Below are positions 23,622 to 30,504 of a stretch of DNA of 64,000 bases, piece by piece; position 1 is the first letter of the stretch, and each line of letters starts with the position of its first letter. The notes beneath the pieces were generated by a model that was not told where the DNA came from, ran no database searches, and saw nothing but the letters and a program-made list of their open reading frames with translations. Both the position numbers and the translations under genes were made by a program. Source of the DNA: a virus. The stretch is taken from the IMG/VR virus record IMGVR_UViG_3300037246_001677, positions 1 to 64,000 of that record. One strand, given 5' to 3'.

Positions 23622-23840
23622 ATGAAAAAAGATCAATTATATACAATGACAGATGAACACAGAGTCGCTAGACACAAGGCCGGTAAGGAAATATGTAAAG
23701 TAATTGATGAATTTACTGAAAATGTATTTTATCAATGCGAACTTCGTGGTTATCTTTTGTCTGATGAAGAAGTAATTGACATTACGGTCGCCGCAATGTA
23801 TGATCTTCTTCGTAACACAAAAGATTATGACGGGATGTAA
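23622..23840 (+). CDS. hypothetical helical protein
   Basis: 72 aa (MKKDQLYTMT start), acidic helices. AAACAGGAGAC site. Confidence 0.55.
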   Translation: MKKDQLYTMTDEHRVARHKAGKEICKVIDEFTENVFYQCELRGYLLSDEEVIDITVAAMYDLLRNTKDYDGM

Positions 23841-23842
23841 AA

Positions 23843-24022
23843 ATGAATAAATTATTAGAAAACTTATTAGAAATACATGAAATAATGAGTGATGTTGAAA
23901 AATTTGTTAATATCAAGGGACATATTGAAAGCCTTGATACTAACGGCGAAGGATACAAACAAATTGTCAATGAAACCGATATTCTTATTAGAGTATTGGA
24001 ACGATTTTCAAAAAGGAAATAA
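23843..24022 (+). CDS. hypothetical helical protein
   Basis: 59 aa (MNKLLENLLE start), wholly helical; 2 bp after the previous stop, so coupled. Confidence 0.55.
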   Translation: MNKLLENLLEIHEIMSDVEKFVNIKGHIESLDTNGEGYKQIVNETDILIRVLERFSKRK

Positions 24023-24023
24023 A

Positions 24024-24413
24024 ATGGACAAAGAAAAAGCTAAAACTTTAAGAGATAAATTGAATATAGCACTTAGAGGCGTTGAGGTTGGTCTTGGTGT
24101 AAAAATCAGTGTTGGTAGAATAACTTACTCAGATACCGATTTTAAACTTCAACTGTCTGGTATTGACTCAATTGCCGGTGCTGATAACTTTTTAGAAACC
24201 GAGTTCTTGACAAAATGTGGTATTTATGATCTAAGAATGGAAGACCTTGGTAGACTTGTTAGAATCAACGGCAGTGTTCATAAAATTATAGGTCTGAAAG
24301 TTAGAAATAGAAAATATCCTATCATAACTGAAAGACAAGACAACAAAAAACAATATAAACTAACTGCAAGGCAGGTAACAGAAGCCATAAGGAGGATTGA
24401 TGGAACGCGATAA
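24024..24413 (+). CDS. hypothetical protein
   Basis: 129 aa from MDKEKAKT; AAAAGGAAATAAA ribosome site chooses this start over an upstream in-frame ATG. Alpha/beta with a basic C-terminus. Distantly like proteins found in other large phages; function unknown. Confidence 0.6.
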   Translation: MDKEKAKTLRDKLNIALRGVEVGLGVKISVGRITYSDTDFKLQLSGIDSIAGADNFLETEFLTKCGIYDLRMEDLGRLVRINGSVHKIIGLKVRNRKYPIITERQDNKKQYKLTARQVTEAIRRIDGTR

Positions 24414-24600
24414 ACTTAAAAAATGTAAGTTTCTAGCATATGAAATGATTAAATATGATGATACTAAAATACGTGGTGTGAATATGTGTATCCAGCTCGA
24501 GCAAGCTACACAACTAAAACGGATCGCGGATGCTCTGGAAGCAGCCAATAAAGAAGTAGATAGAAAGGCGATGTCGAGAGGACGTTGTGGTCCAATGTAA
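24400..24600 (+). CDS. hypothetical protein
   Basis: 66 aa from MERDKLKK; AAGGAGGATTG site lies inside the end of the upstream gene. Helical; ends before the next promoter. Confidence 0.55.
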   Translation: MERDKLKKCKFLAYEMIKYDDTKIRGVNMCIQLEQATQLKRIADALEAANKEVDRKAMSRGRCGPM

Positions 24601-24609
24601 ACGACCCGA

Positions 24610-24638
24610 TTTACATTGGAAATTCCATGTGATATAAT
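24610..24638 (+). promoter_or_regulatory. sigma70-type promoter
   Basis: TTTACA, 17 bp, TGA-TATAAT. Confidence 0.85.
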
Positions 24639-24672
24639 AAAGGGATAGAATCAAATAAAAAAGGGAAAAATT

Positions 24673-25233
24673 ATGGAATTTGTGACTACTGAAAGAGGAA
24701 GACACACAATCCAATTTGAAAATGGTTATATGATATTTTCAAGGATTACTGCTGACATTGACAGGGGATATAAATATATTGTTTATTCTGGGACTAACAC
24801 AACCACAACATGTGTTAGCTCTTCAAGAGCAAAAAAGAAAAGATATGTAAAGATAATTGAGGGTGAAAACTTCACGGTTCGAGTCAAAGACCTGAGGCGA
24901 GATGATAAAAGTGCTTTTCCAAAAAATATTGTCTCCAAAATCTCACTATCGTTTCTAAAAAAACTTATTATGGAAAATATTGAAGGCGATTATTTACCTT
25001 TTAGCAAAATTCCGATAATATCAAAGGCAATCAATGATCTTGAAAGTGATTCTGACACTTGGGATAACGATCCAGATATTGATGATAATTGGGATGACGA
25101 CGAGAATGAAGTCAAACCAAAGAAAACTTTGAAAAAAGGAGTAAAACATGGCAAAAAAAGGAAATTAGGAGTTAGACAAAAAGTTTCATTAAAAAGAGTA
25201 AAGAAGAAAAAAACTTTAAAGAAAGGAAAATAA
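24673..25233 (+). CDS. hypothetical protein with acidic hinge and Lys-rich tail
   Basis: 186 aa: a globular first part (residues 1-125), a nearly pure Asp segment (about 130-150), then a Lys/Arg tail. Such bipolar ends occur in nucleic-acid-binding chaperones. TAAATG coupling with the next gene. Confidence 0.55.
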   Translation: MEFVTTERGRHTIQFENGYMIFSRITADIDRGYKYIVYSGTNTTTTCVSSSRAKKKRYVKIIEGENFTVRVKDLRRDDKSAFPKNIVSKISLSFLKKLIMENIEGDYLPFSKIPIISKAINDLESDSDTWDNDPDIDDNWDDDENEVKPKKTLKKGVKHGKKRKLGVRQKVSLKRVKKKKTLKKGK

Positions 25234-25440
25234 ATGGCAAAGAAAAAGTCCAAGAAAAAAGCAGTCAAAAAGGTCGTAACAAATGCAATGTTTGCTGAAA
25301 CAAACGAAGCATTCCTAACGGCAGTTGAACTCGTAAAAACAGTCAACGGCATGGACAAAATTCAACCCACAACTCGCCAGGCCAGCAAATGGCGAAATAA
25401 AAAGGGAGTTGTTTACAAGCACTCCAAAGGTATGTTATAA
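25234..25440 (+). CDS. basic DNA-binding-like protein
   Basis: 68 aa, Lys-rich N-terminus (MAKKKSKKKAVKK) and C-terminal basic helix. Possibly a small nucleoid-type protein; motif-level inference only. Confidence 0.5.
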   Translation: MAKKKSKKKAVKKVVTNAMFAETNEAFLTAVELVKTVNGMDKIQPTTRQASKWRNKKGVVYKHSKGML

Positions 25441-25473
25441 TAGGAAAATAAATCAAATGGAGGATAATTCGTT

Positions 25474-25608
25474 ATGGAGAACAAAACCTGTGAAGTAATA
25501 GATTTAGATGGATGGCGGTTTATGTTCAGTGAATGTAATGAGTGGCCAGAAGATTTGATGGATGTACCGGAAAGTGAAGAAAGCACTAAAGGATATATGC
25601 CATGTTAA
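25474..25608 (+). CDS. small acidic protein
   Basis: 44 aa (MENKTCEVID start), acidic, three Cys. ATGGAGGATAATTC site. Overlaps the next gene by 7 bp. Confidence 0.5.
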   Translation: MENKTCEVIDLDGWRFMFSECNEWPEDLMDVPESEESTKGYMPC

Positions 25609-25880
25609 TTAAATCTGTGAAATATAAAGGAAAAAGCCTTAACTGTTTGAAATTCAAAAGAATTATCGGTAAAAATGGTAAACTTAAAGCCGAAAATATT
25701 CATGTTGTTATGACAAACATGGAGCTAATGACATTATGTAAAAAAATCAACGAAAGATTTAGCAACGAGCAATTTCTAGCAGTTAAAGTTCCAAAGAAAA
25801 CTGTTCCACCAAAACCAATCAAGAAAAAGCCCAAAACGGTTGCTCTGTTTGGTATGGTTGACACAGAAATTGATGTATAA
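25602..25880 (+). CDS. hypothetical protein
   Basis: 92 aa, basic with a VPKKTVPPKPIKKKPK linker near the C-terminus. No family recognised. Confidence 0.5.
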   Translation: MLIKSVKYKGKSLNCLKFKRIIGKNGKLKAENIHVVMTNMELMTLCKKINERFSNEQFLAVKVPKKTVPPKPIKKKPKTVALFGMVDTEIDV

Positions 25881-25907
25881 ATGGAAAAACACGAAAGGAA
25901 AGTAAAA

Positions 25908-26486
25908 ATGTCTTATAAATTATTTAGAGCAATCACTTTAGCTGGTTGCATTTTCACATTGACAATAGCAGGCTGTTCCACTGTTTTTAAAACAACTGAG
26001 GACAGATGTATGGAATTAGCCATGAGTGGTAAAATGACTTCCATGAATACAAATTACAATAAATGTATGGAAGCAGCCACAAAACAAAACTTTTTAGCTT
26101 ATAAGGGCGGTCCAGATGGTCCAGATGGACCTGGTGCAGATGGACCTGGTGCCGGTGGAAGTACTGGTGGCGGTTCGACTGGTTCCGGTGGAAGTACTGG
26201 TGGCGGTTCGACTGGTTCCGGTGGAAGTACTGGTGGCGGTTCGACTGGTGGCGGTTCGACTGGTGGTCCTGGTTCCGGTGGTCCTGGTCCTGGTTCCGGT
26301 GGTCCTGGTCCTGGTTCCGGTGGTGGTCCTGGTAATGGTAATGGAAACGCTGGTAATTCAGGAAACGGTGGTGGAAACACTAACGGTAGCGGTCCTGGTT
26401 CTGGTAATAATGGTCAAAATAACGGCCAAGGACATGGTGCCTCCAACGGTGGTGGTGGAAATGGCAATGGTGCCGGTAATCCCTAA
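25908..26486 (+). CDS. glycine/serine-repeat lipoprotein
   Basis: 192 aa from MSYKLFRA (GAAAGGAAAG site). Signal peptide with lipobox TIAGC, so predicted to be lipidated and exported. Residues 30-70 are a small Cys-containing head; from about 72 on the protein is Gly/Ser/Pro/Asn low complexity with GGSTGGGSTGSG-type units from a tandem DNA repeat at about 26150-26340. Phage lipoproteins at the host envelope often block superinfection; that role is inferred. The last base of the stop is the first base of the next start. Confidence 0.65.
   Translation: MSYKLFRAITLAGCIFTLTIAGCSTVFKTTEDRCMELAMSGKMTSMNTNYNKCMEAATKQNFLAYKGGPDGPDGPGADGPGAGGSTGGGSTGSGGSTGGGSTGSGGSTGGGSTGGGSTGGPGSGGPGPGSGGPGPGSGGGPGNGNGNAGNSGNGGGNTNGSGPGSGNNGQNNGQGHGASNGGGGNGNGAGNP
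26150..26340 (+). repeat. coding tandem repeat (GGTGGCGGTTCGACTGGT-type units)
   Basis: 18-27 bp units repeated with small changes inside the lipoprotein gene; GC-rich against the AT-rich background, prone to length change. Confidence 0.85.
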
Positions 26487-26761
26487 TGGAAAATAAATTA
26501 ATATGCACAAGAAAGTTCTACCTTCATGGAAGTAAAGAATACAACTGGGGTGAAATGGAAGATATGGTACAAGAAGGATTCTTTAATGGATGGTCTGATG
26601 TCAAAAAAGATGATTTCAGAGAACAATTCATCTATTCGCTCTATGAGGTAGAACTTGAATTACAAATTTATGACGATGGTACTACCAAAATTGTTGAAGT
26701 GGATGGTAACAAAGTTGTTCGTGAGCAGAAACAAATGCCATTATTCAATCAAGAAAATTAG
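26486..26761 (+). CDS. hypothetical protein
   Basis: 91 aa, acidic with Trp pair near residue 15-32. Start overlaps the lipoprotein stop (TAATGG). Confidence 0.5.
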   Translation: MENKLICTRKFYLHGSKEYNWGEMEDMVQEGFFNGWSDVKKDDFREQFIYSLYEVELELQIYDDGTTKIVEVDGNKVVREQKQMPLFNQEN

Positions 26762-26790
26762 TTTACATCTGTGTGAAAAAAAGTTATAAT
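26762..26790 (+). promoter_or_regulatory. sigma70-type promoter
   Basis: TTTACA, 17 bp, TATAAT; first plus-strand promoter ahead of the tRNA array. Confidence 0.85.
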
Positions 26791-26840
26791 AAATCTTAAT
26801 CAAATGGAAAAAGATGTATAAATAAGAATAGGAGAAAATG

Positions 26841-27005
26841 ATGGGAAAATCAGATAAAAAATATAACGTCGGAAATGGGAAAGGAAACACGACGCGCTGG
26901 TTTAGGTATTCTAAAACAAATACCATGGCCATATCTGAACTCCCAGGCACACAAAATTTAAGATCACTTCATATTATAAATCCATCAGAGGAAAAAGCAA
27001 TATGA
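26841..27005 (+). CDS. small basic protein
   Basis: 54-55 aa (MGKSDKKYNV); two adjacent ATG codons, the second better spaced from AGGAG. Followed by a terminator. Confidence 0.55.
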   Translation: MGKSDKKYNVGNGKGNTTRWFRYSKTNTMAISELPGTQNLRSLHIINPSEEKAI

Positions 27006-27033
27006 AGTAATAGCAGAAACATAAGATATTAAC

Positions 27034-27066
27034 AAAGGGTTTCTGCTGAAGTAGAAACCCTTTTTT
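27034..27066 (+). terminator. intrinsic terminator
   Basis: AAAGGGTTTCT / AGAAACCCTTT stem, 9-nt loop, T-run. Transcription into the tRNA array must read through it or start later. Confidence 0.9.
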
Positions 27067-27078
27067 ATTGTTTTATTA

Positions 27079-27153
27079 GCGGGTATGGTGTTAACGGCAG
27101 CATAAGAGATTTCCAATCTTTTGGTGTCGGTTCGAATCCGACTACTCGCTCCA
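27079..27153 (+). tRNA. tRNA-Gly(UCC)
   Basis: 75 nt, CCA encoded. Loop TTTCCAA, acceptor GCGGGTA/TACTCGC, T73. Confidence 0.92.
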
Positions 27154-27158
27154 TTTTA

Positions 27159-27316
27159 AATGTACCCCACAAAAATAACTGTAAGAAAGCAGACCAATTG
27201 TGGACCTAAGACGAGCAACAGTCAAAACGGGTGAAAAATCATCGTCAGTCCTGTTGACGTAAGCCGAGCATGACATAAGCGGGGCTTCTAAGTGCAAATC
27301 TTGTCAGGGGTACATT
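27159..27316 (+). ncRNA. structured RNA A in tRNA array
   Basis: 158 nt enclosed by a perfect 10-bp stem AATGTACCCC/GGGGTACATT. Inside: CAACAG/CTGTTG and TGACA/TGTCA arms, giving a multibranch fold. No frame, no anticodon; family unknown. Confidence 0.55.
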
Positions 27317-27325
27317 AAAAAATTC

Positions 27326-27400
27326 GCGGGTATGATGTTAACGGTAGCATGTTAGCTTGCCAAGCTAATCGTGTCGGTTCGAATCCGATTACTCGCTCCA
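27326..27400 (+). tRNA. tRNA-Gly(GCC)
   Basis: 75 nt, CCA encoded; loop TTGCCAA on TTAGC/GCTAA. Close paralogue of the first Gly tRNA. Confidence 0.93.
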
Positions 27401-27404
27401 TTAT

Positions 27405-27507
27405 GGCCCTGACACAACTATTCTAGCCGATGGTGGGTGTGTCCAAATTTAAGATTGCTAGAGGTCTTAAATTTGGGTTCTGGTTCGACTCCAAGACAGG
27501 GACACCA
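27405..27507 (+). ncRNA. tRNA-like element with 12-bp anticodon-position hairpin
   Basis: 103 nt ending ACCA. Acceptor GGCCCTG/CAGGGAC (one mismatch), T-loop TTCGACT. In place of the anticodon arm a 12-bp stem CCAAATTTAAGA/TCTTAAATTTGG with loop containing TTGCTAG (GCU would be Ser). The D arm is not recognisable. Decoding ability doubtful. Confidence 0.5.
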
Positions 27508-27514
27508 AATTTAA

Positions 27515-27621
27515 GTGAGAAATGGTTGGCGCATGAGGGCCCGGTTATTTCAGAGGATATTGCAATATCGTTATGAAATTCCATGAAATGTGTTGGTGGT
27601 TCGATTCCACCTCTTGCACCA
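27515..27621 (+). ncRNA. enlarged tRNA-like element
   Basis: 107 nt ending ACCA. Acceptor GTGAGAA/CTCTTGC (wobbles), perfect T arm GGTGG-TTCGATT-CCACC. Middle folds as GATATTGCAATATC plus extra stems; a GCA triplet sits in the loop but no normal D arm is found. Confidence 0.45.
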
Positions 27622-27626
27622 ATTTT

Positions 27627-27693
27627 AAGTCATTACCAGTGGTAATTGACTCTGTAAAGGTTAGCTCGGAACCAGCCTGGCAAATCCGAGTTA
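27627..27693 (+). ncRNA. two-hairpin RNA element
   Basis: AGTCATTACC/GGTAATTGACT and TAGCTCGG/CCGAGTTA stem-loops between tRNA-like element and tRNA-Val. May guide array processing. Confidence 0.35.
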
Positions 27694-27702
27694 CAAATTT
27701 TC

Positions 27703-27777
27703 AGCCCTTTAGTAGAATGGCGATAACGTCTGGTTTACACCCAGAAGACGATGGTTCGATTCCTTCAAGGGCTACCA
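27703..27777 (+). tRNA. tRNA-Val(UAC)
   Basis: Loop TTTACAC on TCTGG/CCAGA; acceptor AGCCCTT/AAGGGCT; CCA encoded. Confidence 0.93.
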
Positions 27778-27784
27778 AGATTTT

Positions 27785-27860
27785 CGGAGATGTGGTGTAA
27801 TCTGGTAACACGGGTGGTTTGGGACCACCAGACGCGGTTCAAATCCGACATCCCCGACCA
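27785..27860 (+). tRNA. tRNA-Pro(UGG)
   Basis: Loop TTTGGGA on GGTGG/CCACC; acceptor CGGAGAT/ATCCCCG with one mismatch; A73, CCA encoded. Confidence 0.92.
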
Positions 27861-27866
27861 TAATTT

Positions 27867-27940
27867 CGGGAATTGGTGTAGTGGTAGCATGGGGCGTTCG
27901 GAGCGCTCTGACACTGGTTCGATCCCAGTATTCCCGACCA
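27867..27940 (+). tRNA. tRNA-Pro(CGG)
   Basis: Loop TTCGGAG on GGGCG/CGCTC; acceptor CGGGAAT/ATTCCCG; CCA encoded. Confidence 0.93.
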
Positions 27941-27946
27941 TAATTT

Positions 27947-28075
27947 TGATGTATTGTAGTCGTGGGTTCCTTCTGAACAGTTGACTAAAGGAACATCTGG
28001 CCCGGCGATCGTGGAGTCCTCCCTGCCGGGGAATAACTGAGGACCTTAGGCTGTTCACACGACTAGAGTACATCA
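27947..28075 (+). ncRNA. structured RNA B in tRNA array
   Basis: 129 nt closed by TGATGTA/TACATCA and TAGTCGTG/CACACGACTA, then a three-way junction: GTTCCTT/AAGGAAC, CCCGGC/GCCGGG and GAACAG/CTGTTC. High pairing density, no frame, no known family. Confidence 0.55.
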
Positions 28076-28084
28076 GACAATTTT

Positions 28085-28160
28085 GGCCCCATAGTTCAAC
28101 GGCATAGAACATGAGTCTTCTAAACTCAATATGAAGGTTCGATTCCTTCTGGGGTCTCCA
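28085..28160 (+). tRNA. tRNA-Arg(UCU)
   Basis: Loop CTTCTAA on TGAGT/ACTCA; acceptor GGCCCCA/TGGGGTC; CCA encoded. Confidence 0.93.
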
Positions 28161-28171
28161 TAAAGATTTTA

Positions 28172-28246
28172 GCCGGTATGATGTTAACGGTAGCATATCA
28201 GTTTTGTAATCTGAGTGTGCGGGTTCGATTCCTGTTACCGGCTCCA
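28172..28246 (+). tRNA. tRNA-Thr(UGU)
   Basis: Loop TTTGTAA on TCAG/CTGA; acceptor GCCGGTA/TACCGGC; CCA encoded. Confidence 0.92.
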
Positions 28247-28258
28247 TAAAAAGTATTT

Positions 28259-28333
28259 GCTTCGGTCGTCTATCGGTCAGGATAACAGGCTTTCAACCTG
28301 TCGAGCGGGGTTCGATTCCCCGTCGAAGCACCA
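28259..28333 (+). tRNA. tRNA-Glu(UUC)
   Basis: Loop CTTTCAA on ACAGG/CCTGT; acceptor GCTTCGG/TCGAAGC; CCA encoded. Confidence 0.93.
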
Positions 28334-28337
28334 ATTT

Positions 28338-28402
28338 GGGAGTAAAGAGAATACTAGTAAAACTCTTATAATGGCAATGTTGGTTCGATTCCAACCTCCT
28401 CA
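28338..28402 (+). ncRNA. truncated tRNA-like element
   Basis: About 65 nt: short acceptor GGGAG/CTCCT, one AGAG/CTCT arm and a perfect T arm GTTGG-TTCGATT-CCAAC, no CCA. Reads as a tRNA remnant lacking either D or anticodon arm. Confidence 0.4.
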
Positions 28403-28417
28403 TATAAATTAAACATT

Positions 28418-28490
28418 CCGGTGTAGTTCAAGGGCAGAACGTACGGCTGTTAACCGTAGAATACTGGTTCGATTCCAGTCTCCGGAGCCA
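28418..28490 (+). tRNA. tRNA-Asn(GUU) copy 1
   Basis: Loop CTGTTAA on TACGG/CCGTA; G73; CCA encoded. Confidence 0.92.
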
Positions 28491-28501
28491 ACAAATTATA
28501 A

Positions 28502-28573
28502 GGGTCGTGGGAGATGGTCTCCAATCTGGCTCCAAACCAGTAGGAAAGGGTTCGATTCCTTTACGGCCTGCCA
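28502..28573 (+). tRNA. tRNA-Trp(CCA)
   Basis: Loop CTCCAAA on CTGG/CCAG; G73 as in bacterial tRNA-Trp; CCA encoded. Confidence 0.92.
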
Positions 28574-28583
28574 CAAAATTCAT

Positions 28584-28659
28584 GGGAGCGTAGTGATAAT
28601 TGGGAACACATCTGGTTTGCACCCAGAAATTGCAGGTTCGAGTCCTGTCGCCTCCACCA
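28584..28659 (+). tRNA. tRNA-Ala(UGC)
   Basis: Loop TTTGCAC on TCTGG/CCAGA; acceptor GGGAGCG/CGCCTCC; G3-U70 pair present, the known Ala identity element. Confidence 0.93.
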
Positions 28660-28664
28660 TTTTT

Positions 28665-28777
28665 AGTACTAGTTCAACATCCAGAATGTCGAAACCTGGT
28701 TTGCAGGAGTATGGATGGACAATTGGGGTTGCTATCGACAAGCAATCAGAGGTGTCAAGTCGCTTCGTTCTGGTACT
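28665..28777 (+). ncRNA. structured RNA C in tRNA array
   Basis: 113 nt closed by AGTACTAG/CTGGTACT. Internal CATCCA/TGGATG arm and TTGC...GCAA arm. No frame with ribosome site; unknown family. Confidence 0.5.
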
Positions 28778-28787
28778 TAACAATTTT

Positions 28788-28862
28788 GGGTCATTAGCTC
28801 AATGGTCGAGCACCAAGCTGTTAACTTGGATTATTTCGGTTCAAGTCCGAAGTGGCCCTCCA
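28788..28862 (+). tRNA. tRNA-Asn(GUU) copy 2
   Basis: Loop CTGTTAA on CCAAG/CTTGG; acceptor GGGTCAT/GTGGCCC; T73 instead of the usual G73; CCA encoded. Confidence 0.88.
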
Positions 28863-28870
28863 CAAAATTT

Positions 28871-28948
28871 GCATCGGTAGCTCAGTCTGGTAGAGCACTT
28901 GGGTGAAGTCCAGGGTTGTCGTGGGTTCAATTCCTACTCGGTGCACCA
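28871..28948 (+). tRNA. tRNA-Phe(GAA)
   Basis: Loop GTGAAGT on CTTGG/CCAGG; acceptor GCATCGG/TCGGTGC; CCA encoded. Confidence 0.92.
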
Positions 28949-28972
28949 AATTAAAAATGAAAGGATAAAGTC

Positions 28973-29113
28973 ATGTTTAAAATGTTTTTCATAGAACTTA
29001 CAAACATTGGATCAGAAATAAATTTATCCTTAATAAAAACAGATAAAGAACATCCAGTACTTAATCAAATAACTGTAAGAATATATCATAAACTATATGG
29101 AACAGGAAAATGA
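28973..29113 (+). CDS. small hypothetical protein
   Basis: 46 aa (MFKMFFIELT start), beta-rich; GAAAGGATAAAG site; ATGA overlap with the next gene. Confidence 0.55.
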   Translation: MFKMFFIELTNIGSEINLSLIKTDKEHPVLNQITVRIYHKLYGTGK

Positions 29114-29421
29114 AATGTAATAACTGTATAAAAAAAGAAAATTGTGAAATAAATGATGATTTTTTAATGGACCTCAATAATCAATGTGAAGGTGATATTA
29201 TGAATAAAAGGTGGAAATTAAATCAACAAAATTATGACGAAAAGGTCGAATTTAGTTTAATAGACACCAAACTAAATATTACTGTACAAATGTCCCTGAC
29301 AAATTGGATGTTAATTGATGTGTTTACAACTGTCGGTGGATTTGATAAAGTGGAACTCGATGAAAGTGTTGACGAGAAAAAACTTTTAGATTATTTAGAA
29401 TGGGAAAAGAGTAGAAATTAA
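29110..29421 (+). CDS. hypothetical protein
   Basis: 103 aa, N-terminal CNNCIKKENC cysteine motif, acidic C-terminal helix. No family recognised. Confidence 0.55.
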   Translation: MKCNNCIKKENCEINDDFLMDLNNQCEGDIMNKRWKLNQQNYDEKVEFSLIDTKLNITVQMSLTNWMLIDVFTTVGGFDKVELDESVDEKKLLDYLEWEKSRN

Positions 29422-29426
29422 AATTT

Positions 29427-29500
29427 GGGCTGTTAGTTCAGTGGTAGAACAGTGGGCTTTTAACCCTCAGATCAGAGTTCGATTCTCTGGCGGCCCACCA
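29427..29500 (+). tRNA. tRNA-Lys(UUU)
   Basis: Loop CTTTTAA; acceptor GGGCTGT/GCGGCCC; CCA encoded. Confidence 0.92.
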
Positions 29501-29511
29501 ATTTTAAAAGA

Positions 29512-29540
29512 TTTACAAAGTTATTGTGATTTGATATAAT
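29512..29540 (+). promoter_or_regulatory. internal promoter of tRNA array
   Basis: TTTACA, 17 bp, TGA-TATAAT. Nearly identical to the one at 32968 (TTTACAAAGTYATTxTGATTTGATATAAT pattern). Confidence 0.85.
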
Positions 29541-29568
29541 AAAAGAAAAACTATGAAAAAGGAAAACG

Positions 29569-29634
29569 ATGAACCCAAAAAAAATAAAATGGGATACTTC
29601 AGGTAAACCAAAATCTAAAATAAAATCAAGATAG
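29569..29634 (+). CDS. possible mini-protein
   Basis: 21 aa (MNPKKIKWDT), basic. AAAAAGGAAAACG site just behind the promoter; may simply be leader RNA. Confidence 0.3.
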   Translation: MNPKKIKWDTSGKPKSKIKSR

Positions 29635-29647
29635 TAAAGATAAATGA

Positions 29648-29726
29648 TGCGGTGTAGGGGAGCCGGGACGTCCCCGCTAGCCTCATAAGCTAGAGATCGG
29701 TGGTTCAAATCCATCCACCGCTACCA
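29648..29726 (+). tRNA. tRNA-Met(CAU) with U1-U72 mismatch
   Basis: Loop CTCATAA on CTAGC/GCTAG. Acceptor TGCGGTG/CACCGCT leaves position 1-72 unpaired, the key feature of bacterial initiators, but the three-G anticodon stem is absent. D stem GGGG/CCCC is strong. CCA encoded. Confidence 0.85.
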
Positions 29727-29730
29727 ATTT

Positions 29731-29860
29731 GGAGTGACATGGAAAACAGAGGCGAGTAATTGATCTTCGATTATGGTTGTGTAAATAGACATGTAGAATC
29801 CACATAATTGAACACAGGCCCAGATCAAAAGAAAGCCATCTTTAGTACTTCGCTCCACCA
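29731..29860 (+). ncRNA. structured RNA D with acceptor stem and CCA
   Basis: 130 nt. 5' GGAGTGA pairs with TCGCTCC followed by A-CCA, like a tRNA acceptor, but no T-loop or anticodon loop is seen. Interior has TGATC/GATCA, GTGT/ACAC and GTGGATT-type pairs. Possibly a CCA-tailed non-tRNA. Confidence 0.5.
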
Positions 29861-29865
29861 TATTT

Positions 29866-29958
29866 GGGGGCTATTCCGGTGAGCGGACTGTAAATCCGTT
29901 GCACGCAAAAACTTCATCGGCGGTTGTGCAGGTGGTTCAATTCCTCTAGCCCTCACCA
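29866..29958 (+). tRNA. tRNA-Tyr(GUA)
   Basis: 93 nt class II tRNA with long variable arm; loop CTGTAAA; acceptor GGGGGCT/AGCCCTC; CCA encoded. Confidence 0.92.
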
Positions 29959-30034
29959 AATTAAACAAAGGAGATAATATGACTGTATTTGATACCGACA
30001 TCCATTAAGGTAAATAACTTAATGGAGGTATAAA

Positions 30035-30355
30035 ATGAAAAATGGTGATGTTGTTTATACTTATGACTGGCAAAAAGGTTATACAAAAAGAGTAGCGGTT
30101 CCTTTTCGTTACAGATTTGATCCGGTTCCGGGTATTAGCAGATGGAAAGGCAGTTATTTTAGTTGCTATTACAAAACTCCCAGACACATAAACGAAAAAA
30201 AACAATGGTTCAGCAGTGATGGATACGGAAGAACGAAAAGAAGTCCAGAAAATCTCCAGAACCCTTGGAATGACTCTCCAAGAGCAGATCGTTATTATGA
30301 TAGTTCTTGGAAAAAATCCAGAAAGGTAAATAGACAATGGCAGAAGAATCTTTAG
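30035..30355 (+). CDS. hypothetical protein
   Basis: 106 aa, Arg/Lys/Trp/Tyr-rich, beta start MKNGDVVYTYDW. ATGGAGGTATAAA site. The 76 bp before it hold only a 9-codon frame. Confidence 0.55.
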   Translation: MKNGDVVYTYDWQKGYTKRVAVPFRYRFDPVPGISRWKGSYFSCYYKTPRHINEKKQWFSSDGYGRTKRSPENLQNPWNDSPRADRYYDSSWKKSRKVNRQWQKNL

Positions 30356-30504
30356 CAGTCAAATATTTAGAATACATGGACAAAGAAGATCGTGGTGAAA
30401 CATTTGATGACTTCTTTGACTGGGTTGGTACTAAAAAACAATACAGAACAGATTTTGCAGTTTGCGCAATTTTAAATCAAGCAGAAAAAATTATAGCCCA
30501 ATAG
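30337..30504 (+). CDS. small helical protein
   Basis: 55 aa (MAEESLAVKY start), acidic. Its TAG stop lies inside the 5' end of tRNA-Gln (10-bp overlap). Confidence 0.55.
   Translation: MAEESLAVKYLEYMDKEDRGETFDDFFDWVGTKKQYRTDFAVCAILNQAEKIIAQ

Noticed and set aside
26099-26496. Proline- and valine-rich frames on both strands of the lipoprotein repeat
   Set aside because: Shadows of the GGT/GGC repeat; no ribosome sites, and the lipoprotein frame has a proper signal peptide.
27573-28880. Several 60-160 codon frames across the tRNA genes
   Set aside because: They run through tRNAs and structured RNAs on either strand without ribosome sites.
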